A stretch of DNA of 64,000 bases from Thalassia testudinum (taxonomy: Eukaryota; Streptophyta; Magnoliopsida; Alismatales; Hydrocharitaceae). The DNA is taken from assembly GCA_037157565.1 (NCBI GenBank), contig JAZHRO010000055.1:41757001-41821000 (forward strand), read 5' to 3'. Made by a program: the position numbers and the translations under genes. How positions within the stretch are numbered: the stretch's first letter is position 1; the number at the start of each line of letters is the position of its first letter. Under the pieces are notes generated by a model that did no database searches, was not told the origin of the DNA, and saw nothing but the letters and a program-made list of their open reading frames with translations. Positions 23,817 through 34,218 of the stretch are shown here, one piece after another.

Positions 23817-25100
23817 ATGTTCGGTAGGAGGTCCTTGAAACCTCCTTTAGCACTCCACTCTCCTCGAGGCCGAGCCTCAGTACCCTTGTCTGAAAAAATA
23901 ACATTTCACATCGACCTCTCCTCCGACTCCGAACCCGACTCACCTTCTTCTTCCATAATGGCTCAGCTAGTTGAGGAAGAAAACAATCTGGAGCACCAGC
24001 TCCAGCGGCTCAATGACCTCTTCCAAAACTTTGTGCACCCACCGCAGCGTCCTATGATGCGGGACCATTATAATCCTGCTGCAGTGGCTATTGAGCCTCG
24101 AGTCAGAATCCCGATTGGAGGACCTGATTCTGAATTAAAGCCCAATATGATTCATGCTATACCTAAATTCCATGGGCTTAATTCTGAAGACCCCTTCCAG
24201 CACATCAAACAGCTGAAACATCTGGCCCAAACTTTTGGGTCAGATGCACAAAATCGGGATATACTCCTCATGAAGATGTTCTCCTTCTCCCTTATGGACA
24301 AGGCCGCTCATTGGTATCAGACTCAGACCCAGCCGATCAACACTTGGGAAGAACTTTAGTCCGAATTTCTGAAGAAGTTCTTTCCCGTTGGTCGAACCAA
24401 TGCCTTGCGCCATCAGATTACTCACTTCACTCAGCAAACGGGAGAACCTCTCCATGAGGCGTGGGATCGCTTTCAGGATCTCATGAGAAAGTGCCCCCAT
24501 CACGGAGTTCCTAAATGGGAACAAGTCTGGTCTTTTTACCAGGGACTCCGTGAGGATATCAGGCTTTTCGTAAATGCAACTTGCGGAGGGAATATCATGG
24601 GTCAACATGAGGACACCGTGTGGGAGATTCTCGAAAACATGTGCGAGAACTCCATCAACAATGACTCCATGGGATTATTCGACAGGACGAATACCCGCGC
24701 ATCGATGAACCTTAGGGGAGCACACGAGACGCAGGGCCTGTCCGCATCAGTCGACCTGGAATTAATGGCCATTCGATTGGACAAAGTCTCAATCATTGAG
24801 AAGAAGGTGGATGAGCTAACTCAGCACTTGCAGCGAGCCACCTCTGCGCATAACTCCCTTGCACAGCCTCCTTCCACACGGGAAACTGTGCAAAACATTC
24901 TCCACCTATCTTCTCCTGGGATGGATCCATATCCACCCCCATCTGATTCTCGGATCGGAGGGTCATCCGATCCTTTCTATACCAGCCCGGGGAATTCCAT
25001 TCCCCCTTTCTCTGATTCTCTGGAGGTTCCTCAGACCTGCGAGGACCTCAACGCCATCCAGAACGACCTAATCTCCAACACCTACAACCCTGGATGGTGA
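23817..25100 (+). pseudogene. gag: A4 gag (capsid/nucleocapsid), broken
   Basis: Gag forms the virus-like particle that packages element RNA in the cytoplasm. The frame opens at Met 23817, though a second Met at 23958 (MAQLVEEENN) is also plausible as the start. Recognisable retrotransposon-gag features are the HAIPKFHGL segment, a DPFQHI helix region and a LMDKAAHWY motif near 24290-24320. A TAG at 24357-24359 interrupts the frame right after this, and a TGA at 25098-25100 follows NPGW. Between them the same frame continues with a DRFQDLMRKCPHHG-like segment at about 24460-24500. A proline/glutamine-rich tail continues to 25418. I see no CCHC zinc knuckle. Both stops are explicable by single transitions. 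Confidence 0.88.
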
Positions 25101-25427
25101 AACCATCCCAACTTTCAGTGGGTGGGAAATTCCCAAACCCAAAGACCATCCTTTCAGCTCCGCCCACAACCCCCTCGTCCTTGCCAGCCGCCTCAGCCTA
25201 AGCCCAACCCTACTTATCCATCGGGACCAAATCAGGACCAAATGTCCCTTATCCTTCAGACTCTAGCTGACATTCAAAGGAAGAATGCAGCTATCCAAAA
25301 ACAACATAAGGACGAACTTACAGAGGTTAGAAATCAACTGGCCCAGTTGGCAAATTCTCGCCAGCCAGGCACACTTCCTTCCCAACCTCTTCCTAACCCG
25401 AATAACGTACCAACATAGCGGCGCGTT
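25101..25427 (+). pseudogene. A4 gag-protease linker
   Basis: Same frame as gag: a Pro/Gln-rich segment, then a probable coiled-coil-forming stretch around IQKQHKDELTEVRNQLAQL (25290-25350). A TAG at 25416-25418 ends it, and the frame resumes with the protease region. It has no catalytic motif. Confidence 0.7.
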
Positions 25428-26822
25428 ATGAACCCAAACCTGGGCCATGCACACATGATTTATCAGGCCCCCTCTGTTCCTTCACCCGACGGGATGGAGG
25501 CTTCCACTTCTTTTGCGGGCTATCAGCAGCAACCCATCTTACCCAATCCCAACCAAAATCAGGCAGGACTTAATTCCGTAACAACCCGTAGTGGTAAGGA
25601 AACCCAAGATCCACCCTATCCAAACCACTCCAAGCCTGGCAGTAATCCCAAGCCTAGGACAGTAATCCAGGACGTTCCTATTCCTGTCCCAGATCAAAGA
25701 CCTGGACCTATCCTAGAAGAACCAACCAAGGTTCCGTTTCCCGAGGCCTTGACCAAGGGAAAGAAGACTACCAAGCCCGTGGCACCTGAGGAGGACCTGG
25801 TCAAGCTCTTTGAGCAGGTCCACATAAACATCCCCTTGATAGATGCAATCCGCCATGTACCAGCTTACGCACGATTCTTAAAGAATGTGTGTACACCCCA
25901 GCGTAAGCTGCGAACCAAGAGTGGGAGTCCAATTGTACTGTCAGAGCAAGCCAGCTCTGTAATCCTAAGCAAACTCCCACCCAAGGCTAAAGATCCTGGT
26001 ACTCCCCTAATTTCCTGCAAGATAGGTGATACCCAATTCGACAGAGCATTGCTAGACTTGGGTGCTTCCATAAATCTGATACCCACATCCTTACTTAACC
26101 ATCTAGAAGAATCTGAGCTAAAACCAACTGAGGTGGCATTACAATTAGCAGATCGATCTATAAAGTCACCAAAAGGGATTCTCGAGGATGTTATTGTAAG
26201 AGTGCGGGATTTCTACTTTCCTGTAGACTTTATAGTCTTAGACATGGACTCACCTGAAAACCCTAGGGATACACCGATCATTCTAGGGAGACCTTTCTTG
26301 GCTACTGCTAGAGCCAACATTAGCTGTGAGGAGGGCCAAATAGAGCTCAAATTTGGAAATCAAATCCTGAAAATTGATATATTTAAGGCCCAACAAGAAA
26401 TCAATTGCGGTGTCATCGAACAAATTTATGACATTAGGGATTTGGTTGATGAAACGCACTTTGAGAATGACTTGATTATACCTCATCAACCACAAAACGA
26501 TCTTGACCCGCAAACAGAGGAGTCAAATCCAGATTTAGACAAACTAATAGCTCCTACCCTTGAACCTCACATCTATTCTGAACCACCCGCTGCTGCTGAT
26601 AACCCCATCCTTGAACTAAAGCCCCTTCCTGATCACTTGAAATACATCTTTCTGGGTTCTAATCAGACCCTTCCTGTGATTATCAATTCCAAGCTCAATC
26701 CCGAACAGGAATCCCGTCTGATTGCTGTCCTCCAGCAACATCTCAGAGCCATCGGATGGACTCTCGATGATTTGACTGGAATAAGTCCCTCTTATTGCAC
26801 GCATCATATTTATTCAAAATAG
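25428..26822 (+). pseudogene. A4 aspartic protease region and RT N-terminus
   Basis: The longest open piece of A4 (464 codons), still in the gag frame. The retropepsin signature is DLGASINLIP at 26055-26084 (Athila-type DLG rather than DTG). The later ILGRPFLATARA segment at about 26280-26310 corresponds to the second conserved block of the retropepsin fold. The protease would cleave the Gag-Pol polyprotein within particles. Upstream is a Pro-rich linker (25560-25760). Downstream, residues around AIGWTLDDLTGISP lead into RT. The frame ends with TAG at 26820-26822, followed by TGA at 26829-26831. The catalytic aspartate itself is intact. Confidence 0.88.
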
Positions 26823-27830
26823 GGCGCATGACCTTCTCGTGAAATGCAGAGACGCTTGAACCCCAATCAGTAGGAGGTCGTGAGAAAGGAGATCATCAAG
26901 TGGTTAGATGCAGGGATCATCTACCCGATCTCCGATAGTCGTTAGGTGAGCCCAATTCAGGTCGTGCCTAAAAAGGCAGGGCTCACCACCATAACGACTG
27001 AAATCGGGGAAGTCATACCTACCCGATTAGCCAACTCGAGGAGAGTCTGTATAGATTACCAACGACTCAATTCCTACGCGAAGAAGGATCATTTCCCACT
27101 ACCTTTCATTGATTAGATCCTCGAGAAACTAGCGGGAAATAGGTTCTTTTGCTTTCTTGACGGGTACTCCGGTTACAACCAGGTGGCAATCCATCCTGAG
27201 GACCAAGAGAAGACCACGTTCACCTACCCCTTTAGAACGTACGCATTCCGAAGGATGCCTTTCGGTCTCTGCAATGCACCCGCGACTTTTCAGCAGTGCA
27301 TGCTTTCCATATTCTCAGATATGGTAGGTGACTGTCTGGAAGTCTTCATGGATTACTTTTCAGTTTTTGGAGCATCATTTGACGATTGCCTCCAACACTT
27401 GGTCCACATACTCAAGCGGTGCATCGATGTGAATTTGGTTCTTTCCTAGGAAAAGAGCCATTTCATGGTGCCTAAGGGAATTGTCCTAGGACATTTAATC
27501 TCGGAGAAAGGCATCCAAGTGGATTGAGCTAAGGTTGATCTAATCTCTTGCCTTCCTATGCCTAGCTCGATCAGGGACATCCGTTCTTTTCTGGGGCATG
27601 TCGATTTTTACCGTCGTTTTATTCCTGATTTCTCGAAAATCGCTCGCCCCTTGACTACTCTTCTCTCTAAGGATGTACCCTTTGAAATCTCCAAGGAATG
27701 TGCACTAGCCTTTGAAAACCTTCGTGACCGAGTCACCCAGGCACCTATCCTACAATCCCCTGATTGGTCTCAACCCTTTGAGATCATGTGCGATGCGTCT
27801 GATTTCGCTGTAGGAGCGGTTCTGGGGTAG
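26823..27830 (+). pseudogene. A4 reverse transcriptase, inactivated
   Basis: The RT region copies element RNA into DNA. In one frame, broken by stops at 26829, 26871, 26943, 27114, 27447, 27525 and 27828, the conserved blocks are readable in order: a KKEIIKWLDAGIIYPI-like block (about 26880-26925), CIDYQRLN (about 27050), FLDGYSGYNQ (about 27155-27185), FRRMPFGLCNAPATFQ (about 27247-27295) and the active-site block. That block reads FMDY at 27345-27356, where RTs have two aspartates, so the second catalytic Asp is lost. The FLGHVDFYRRFIPDFS block (27588-27635) marks the RT connection. There is no frameshift in this region. Confidence 0.9.
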
Positions 27831-28130
27831 AAAGCTGACGGGAAACCCATGGTCATTTACTATGCTAGCAAGACACTTGACGAGGCTCAGCGTAACTACA
27901 CGGTTACGGAGAAAGAGCTGTTAGCCGTAGTATTTGCCCTTGAAAAATTCTGATCTTATCTCCTGGGTTCCCACGTCATCATCTACTCGGATCATATGGC
28001 TGTGAGGAATCTCCTTGCCAAGAAGGGCGCGAAGCCCCGACTAATCCGATGGATCTTGCTGTTGCAAGAATTCGATCTCGAGAATTGCGACAAGGCCGGA
28101 AGATAGAATGTGGTAGCTGACCATTTGTCC
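27831..28130 (+). pseudogene. A4 RNase H domain, broken
   Basis: Continues in the same frame as RT. The preceding MCDASDFAVGAVLG (27786-27827) carries the first RNase H aspartate. [11 protein letters not shown] (27858-27890) and [15 protein letters not shown] (27906-27950) carry the conserved Glu region, and IIYSDHMAV (27978-28005) the next Asp. Stops lie at 27951-27953 and 28104-28106. The domain would degrade the RNA of the RNA:DNA hybrid. Confidence 0.85.
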
Positions 28131-28615
28131 TGCCTTCCTTCTGAGATTATCAACACTTCCGGACCCATCACGGAACATTTTCCTGATGAGCACCTGCTGA
28201 CTATTGGTACTAGACTTCCATGGTTTGCTGATATAGTAAACTACTTGGCATCTCATCAGATCCCATCTGATTGGCCGAAGGCCAAGAAAGACAAATTGTG
28301 CTCTGATGCAAAGTATTACATTTGGGAAGACCCGTACCTCTTCCGCATAAGTGCTGACCAAATCATCCGGAGATGCGTCCCGGATGAGGAAATCAATAAT
28401 ATTCTCTCTTTCTGCCATCACCAGGCGTGCGGTGGCCATTTCTCTGGGCATAAAACCGCATCAAAAGTCCTCCAGTGCGGCTTTTACTAGCCCACATTGT
28501 TCAAAGACGCATACAGTCACTGCAAGGCATGCAGTCGTTGCCAAACTTTGGGCAACATGAGTCATCGCAACATGATGCCTTTGCAGCCGATTCTCGTATG
28601 CGAAATCTTTGATGT
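28131..28615 (+). pseudogene. A4 integrase N-terminal zinc-binding part
   Basis: Same frame as RT. The HHCC zinc-binding domain is readable: CHHQACGGHFSGHKT (28410-28455) supplies the histidines, and CKACSRCQ (28522-28545) the cysteines. A TAG at 28488-28490 breaks the region between them. Near 28605-28620, just before the catalytic core, a one-base loss shifts the frame, so the core continues from 28616 in another frame. The linker before it (28140-28350) includes the DIVNYL and KDKLCSDAKYY segments. Confidence 0.85.
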
Positions 28616-29365
28616 TTGGAGATTGATTTTATGGGCCCCTTTCCTGTTTCAGATGGTTTCGAATACATTCTGCTGGCTGTGGACTACGTGTCCAAATGGA
28701 TCGAAGCCATACCGACCCAAACCTGTGATCACAAAATCGTTCTCAAATTCATTCATCAAAACATCTTCTCACGGTTCAGGATTCCTCGTGCTATAATCTC
28801 AGATGGGGGGACCCATTTCACTAATGCTCAGTTCAGGTCACTGATGACCAAATACGGGGTGTTTCACCGAATCTCTACTCCTTATCACCCCCAGACTAAT
28901 GGTCTAGCTAAGCTATCCAATCGGGAGATCAAGAAAATCCTGCAGGTCACTGTTCGGCCTGACAGGAAGGACTGGTCGTCCCGACTTCCGGAAGCCTTAT
29001 GGGCCTATAGGACCGCCCACAAAACCCAATTAGGCATGTCTCCCTTTAGACTGGTGTACGGGAAGGCGTGTCACCTTCCCGTCGAACTGGAGCACAAAGC
29101 CTATTGGGCAATACGGAACTGTAACCTAGATCTTTCAAAGGCTAGAACCCACAGAAAGCTTCAAATCAGCGAGATCGATGAATTACGCCTAGACGCGTAT
29201 GAGAACTCGCGAATCTACAAGGAGCGGGTTAAAGCCTTCTATGACAAGCATATCTCGAGAAAGATCTTTCATCCTGGTCAGAAGGTCCTACTCTTTGATG
29301 CCCGACTCAAACTTTTCCCTGGGAAGTTGCGATCCAAGTGGATCATACCATACTTGGTCCGATAG
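28616..29365 (+). pseudogene. A4 integrase catalytic core and C-terminus, inactivated
   Basis: Integrase joins element cDNA to the chromosome. The 249-codon open piece shows IDFMGPFP (first catalytic Asp, about 28622), [10 protein letters not shown] (second Asp, about 28800), and the TPYHPQTNG block (about 28880-28903). The position of the third acidic residue is AAG (Lys, 28910-28912), so the DDE triad is incomplete. [20 protein letters not shown] and [15 protein letters not shown] follow and are diagnostic of the Athila lineage. [19 protein letters not shown] segment lies near the end. The frame stops at 29363-29365 and a second stop lies at 29435-29437. No chromodomain is present. Confidence 0.9.
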
Positions 29366-30984
29366 GTTTTTGGAAATGGAGCCGTCGAAATCAGTCCGCT
29401 CAGCCATGATTCCGAACCTTTTATCGTGAACGGTTAAAGACTCAAGCCGTTCATTGATGTAACTTCTACTGATTTGGCTGAATCATCTTATATCCTCCAT
29501 TCCCCATGAGCTTATTGCACCCGGCCGATGGCGTAAAACTCAGCGCTTAACGGGAGGTAGCCCGTCATTTTTCTTTGAAAACCTAAAACCTTTTTGACAC
29601 CTTTGTGCACTTAAGGTTCACCCTTTAAGACACCCGACTCCACCTCAGATGCTTGCATCTTGGATTAGAAATCGTCCACAATAGTCATCCCGACCCATTC
29701 ACTCATCAAAACATCTGTCCTAAGGAATGAACTAAGCGAATAAAAATCCCCTAAGTCACAATAAGGACATTGCAAATCTTAGGCATGGGGGGGTATGAAA
29801 GTGCAAAACTTGTAAGAAAATGTTTTAAACAAAAAATTCACATATGCCAAAAACACCATAAAAATTAAAAAAAAAAATTTCAAAAAAGAATAAGAGAATA
29901 TGAGGAGAAAGGAAATTTTGTGGGAGAAGGAAAAGAAACAAAATGACAAAGGAGCACAAAAATATGAGAAAAAGTGATAGTCATTAGTAAGGAACTAAGG
30001 AATTAACCTAAGTTCTAGACCTCATTTAAGAAAAGAAATGAAAAGTGCATGGTGAGATTAGTAAGAACACGAACCTTAGGCATTCTTGGATAGACTCTTA
30101 GTACCCATTAAGATCTAGACATTCCTCAAGAGGTTGAGGAAAATGAAAAGCTTAAGTATTAGGTCCAAGGCTTAGGGAGTATTTGGCCTCATTAACTAAA
30201 TTTTGGTTTATGGGACTCAGTAACCTAAGCACCCTAACCCCACGCACAGCCTGGTTCAGTAAGCGTAAAAAATCAAAATCACGCAGAAGCGTTGCAAAAT
30301 TCTGAAAATCACACCTAGAGTAGGAGCGGCCGATCAACATAAGTTGATTTGGACGAGTTCCCAGAGCGGAGAGGTGGGAAATTCCCCTCGAAGATGCGTA
30401 ACAAAATATCATCTCCTTGGTGCTTGTCTCTTAGGATATTTACATATCCTACTGGGGGCATGTAAGCACTCTGCTGGTTCAGATTCCATGGATGGCATTA
30501 TCACGAAGTATCAGTTGCCAGGGTCTGGATTCGGCCACAGAACACCATGGATGGGATTATCTCGAAATCTCAATAGCCAGGGTTTTGGGGGTTGCCATGG
30601 GCGGTGCTATCTCGAAGCATCGACTGCCAAGAACCCTTGAGGATTGATGATGGGGACAAGGAATCTGATACAGATCGTGTTGAAAAGCCAATCCTAAGCT
30701 AGAATTAAAAAGAAAAAGAGAGAGAAAACTCTCCAAACAGATAAATCTTCTATCTCTCTTTCTTACAAAACGCACTGCGAACTAAGCCAGGGCTAAAATC
30801 ATTTCAAGCACGGGTGCTTTAACCACAAAGTCCAATAGTCCTTAGGTTATTTCTTGCGGGCCTTAAAAACCTTTGCTAAGGACTGAGGCTGAGGCTAGAA
30901 AGATCTGGATCTTGGTTGGTACTAGAGTACCTTTTAGGCCTATGGTCAGCATTCTAACCTAATCTAGGTTCAAATGAAAAGAAA
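29366..30984 (+). other. A4 region downstream of pol; no env-like gene seen
   Basis: About 1.6 kb between integrase and the surviving 3' LTR. It begins with a decayed integrase tail (to about 29510), then a GGGGGGG run (29788-29794), an A-rich part with short GAGAA words, and three similar GATTC/GGCATTATC... GGGATTATCTCGAA units near 30480-30620. Athila elements can carry an env-like frame here; none is recognisable. The expected polypurine tract directly at the LTR has been lost with the head of the LTR. Confidence 0.6.
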
Positions 30985-33537
30985 TTAAATAACATTCTGT
31001 AACCCTAAAACAAACCCACTTCAATTCACGAGGTTTGAGGTAGGGTAAAAATCAACTGAACCCTGTAAAATTCATAGAAAAATAATCTCTAGGGTTTAGA
31101 ACCTTCAATTTGTCCTTAGAAACCCATTTTGACCTACATTAAAAACCATGCCCAATTAATGATTTAATTTAGGTTTTTACGTAAATTGGTCGGTCAAACA
31201 TGGTCTGACCTAGAAATAAAATTCACCATTAAAATCCTTAGGTCCAATATAGTCATGCATAAAAACTTGAGCCTAAGAAGAGACCTCCTTGACCGACTTT
31301 GCAATTTGGTCCTCATCATTTACTTTTTGACCCTTAACTTTTGAAACCCTTGCATTTTGGCCCCCAACTTCCTCGTCGTTCTTTGCAGAACGATCCCTCC
31401 TGCAAGTCTCTGCGCAGCGCCATGCTCTGGCGACTTTGCGCGGAGCATGGCGCCGCGCAGGGTGAGGGGAACGTCCTGCAAAGTGAACGCGGAGTTCCCC
31501 GCGACGTCTGCTGTCGCAGGGACTCAGCCATGCCGCCTGACAACCCTGACACCTTCCGTGCGAACGCGAGGAAGGTATGGGTCTCGTCTCCGACCATACT
31601 CCGGCGAGGCACGCACGTCGCCAGCCTGCGTCCGCCTCTCCGCCACCCCCTTTATAAGAACCAACACCATCAACCGATTCGAGCAGTCTGGTCTTGGCAG
31701 AGAAACCCTCAACCTTTCCTCTCTCCCCACTCCGACAAGAAACCCACCAGCTCCGGCGACTGCTCCTCCTTCTCGTCGCTCTGCTGCCATACCTGCAGCA
31801 GAGCTAGCTTCGTCTCATCTTCCCGTGTCGCGCCGCACCAAACGCTCGCCTCCCTGCCCACTTCCTCGCCACCACTGTCTCCCTCTAGGTGTTTCTTCTC
31901 CGGCGACAGTCGATACGACTGCCCGCCGCTCCAGCCCCCTTCGTCCCTGCAAGTAGGTTACAGTTACTCCCCTTCTTCCCCTCTTTCTTTTCCCCCATCT
32001 ATTTTAGTTGATTGCCCCACGACCACGCCTGTCCACCATCACCTTCCCCGCCTCCGGCCACTCTCCAGCGAGTTGCCCCCGTCGATCCGCAGCTCCACCC
32101 AACTCGCCGACCGTCGCAAAAGCTCCGCCTCATCACGCTGAACATCCTCCGCCCACCCACTGCCGCTCTACACCCACTCAACGTACCCCAGAACACACCC
32201 ATATTTCCAGTCACAGGACAACCTAGGCACACACAACTAGGCCGTCCTACGACCTGCTGCACCTCGCGCCACCTTTGCCGTGTAACGGCGAAGGTCTCTC
32301 GGTGGTTTGATTAAGCCGATAGGCCGTATTCGTGCACGACAGGTTCTGGAGCCCTACCGCCATTGTTGACGATTGAAGCATCTTCCAAGCAGGCTCCAGA
32401 CGTCGGGGCAGCTGTGCTCTAGGTGCTGTGGACTGGGGTGAAGTCTGTGAAGACTTTTGCTTCAGCACTTGGCACCAACAGCGGCAGCAGCTGAGCAGAT
32501 TGCGAGGAGGTTCTCCTGCGGGCGTGCACGAGGAAAAGTAGAAGATAGTCCCACATCATAAGTTCACAACGCAACGCACTGATTTAAATTATTTTTGTGT
32601 ATACGACTGGTTGCCTCCGATACACCTGGGGTGAGGTCCCACGCCCCATCACATGCCCCGTCCGCGGTTTCACCACGCGAACCTGGCGGATCCGACCCGA
32701 CACTACCCACGCACACCTCAGGCACCAAATCACGCTTGTGCGCCTGGTCCCGGTACGCAACCTGACCCGTCAACCCGCGGCTCTGGGAGAGCTTCCTGCG
32801 AGCGGTTCGTAGAGAGAGAGAGATACGTGCGGTTAGAGGGAGGGGATAGGTTTTGCTTCCCCCTTGTGTGCAGGATAGGAGCGCTGAAGGAAAAGGGCTC
32901 AGCACTTAGCCGCAGGAAGGAGAAGAGAAGTAGAAGAAGAAGAAGGCTCGCCAAAGAAGAAGCAGAAGTGAAGGAAGGAAAAGAGGAGAAGCACTGTAGC
33001 AGACTACAGTTACGTCGTCTGACTGCTGTATCAGACGACGGATAAGCAGCCTTCAGAGGAGATAAAGCAGAGAAGAAGAAGAAGAAGAAAGAAAGAGAGA
33101 AAGGCAAAGGAAGAAAAGAAGAAGAGAAGATTCTGCAGCTGAAGAGCAGAAGAAGAAGACGAGCAGCCAGAAGAAGAAGAAGAAAAAGAAGAAGGCTCTG
33201 CTGCTGAAGAAAAGAGAAAGAAGAGAAGAGGCAAGGCAGAGAAGAGCAAAAGAAGAAAGAAGAGGGAAGAAGACAGGATCAGAGAGAAAACAAAAAGAGA
33301 AGAAGAAGCCAAGACAAAAATCTATGTCTCTCTTTCTCTCTCTTATTTTTGTAATTCAATAAAGAAACTTTTTACTTCTAGAATTCCAGTAGCTCCCTGA
33401 GTTCGACCTCGGGAAAACTATTTCTGAATAAATTTCTATGGTAATGGCAACCGTAGCTGTTTTATCTTATACTACAACGATTGTATTATAATAAACAAAA
33501 AGACGCACAAAGCAGCACCGCGGTTGGCCCTTCACCA
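30985..33537 (+). repeat. 3' LTR of A4, missing its first ~258 bp
   Basis: Aligns with the 5' LTR from about 17577 onward to the end (2553 bp against about 2555 bp expected). The sequence before 30985 does not match the LTR head, so a deletion removed the head and the adjacent polypurine tract. It has TATA at 31651-31658, purine tract 32900-33310, 20-bp pair 33013/33033 and ends ...CCCTTCACCA. Confidence 0.9.
33468..33481 (+). other. U5 word complementary to tRNA-Asp 5' end (A4 3' LTR)
   Basis: TATACTACAACGAT, 13 of 14 bases complementary to the first 14 nt of plant tRNA-Asp, about 56 bp before the LTR end. Confidence 0.45.
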
Positions 33538-34218
33538 GAAAGTGAAGGATTCTCACGGCCATTCATGGCCTGCAGAAGTTGAATCCAGGTCTTTTGACCT
33601 GCGGAAGAGCTTCTGACATCCAGATGAAGTCCAAGCTCGATTCAGGAGAGGTTTCCACTCCTAAAGGGGAAGGAAGGGGGCTTTAAACAGCTCCAGGAAG
33701 CACCAGAAGCTAGGAAGCTTCAATTCCAATGTTAAGAGCTCGGAATTGAGCTCCAATTCCTCCATCAGAGAGAAAATAACCTCAACAGGTGATCTGAACA
33801 ACCTCTGCAGGTTGTTCAGACATAATCTGGGCCAATTTGGCGATCAAAACTCACCAAGAACTTGAAGAACTCAGTATTGGGTTCTAAAGAACCCATACTG
33901 GACAGTGACATAACTTGCCCTAAATCATCCATAAAACACCTTCCAATTGACTCTCATAGACTCTACATCATTCCAACGGGTATATCATTTCGTTAAACAG
34001 AAGAATTGATCATGAAAACCTCAAATCAGGCCTGTAGTTGACCAAAATTACCCTAGAGTTGACTTTCCAAATTAAACTCCCTCAGATCAAATTCACACCC
34101 GAGATCGGCTCTATTTTGCCTCAGAAATTGATTTGGAGCCTCAAAACCTAGTTTTGATCAGATTCATTAGGACTTTAGGTTTCATCGCCCGAACTCTAAA
34201 TGGGGTTTGTTTGTTCAT

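Larger units (their letters stand above)
17319..33537 (+). mobile_element. Athila-like Ty3/gypsy retrotransposon A4, nearly full length
   Basis: A two-LTR element flanked by a perfect 5-bp target duplication gaaag (17314-17318 and 33538-33542) in C2. The order is 5' LTR (17319-22874, enlarged by solo LTR A6), tRNA-Asp-type primer binding site, gag, protease, RT, RNase H, integrase, a noncoding stretch and a head-truncated 3' LTR (30985-33537). The polyprotein wording (for example HAIPKFHGL in gag, DLGAS protease, [19 protein letters not shown] in integrase) and the primer site fit the Athila lineage. LTR lengths agree (about 2813 bp net for the 5' copy). By eye the first ~400 aligned LTR bases differ at about 19 places, 17 of them transitions. 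The element is dead: many stops, one frameshift, lost catalytic residues and no recognisable polypurine tract next to the 3' LTR. Confidence 0.92.

Noticed and set aside
29510..30984. Possible env-like gene downstream of A4 integrase
   Set aside because: Only short open frames, no signal peptide or transmembrane pattern, and no conserved wording.
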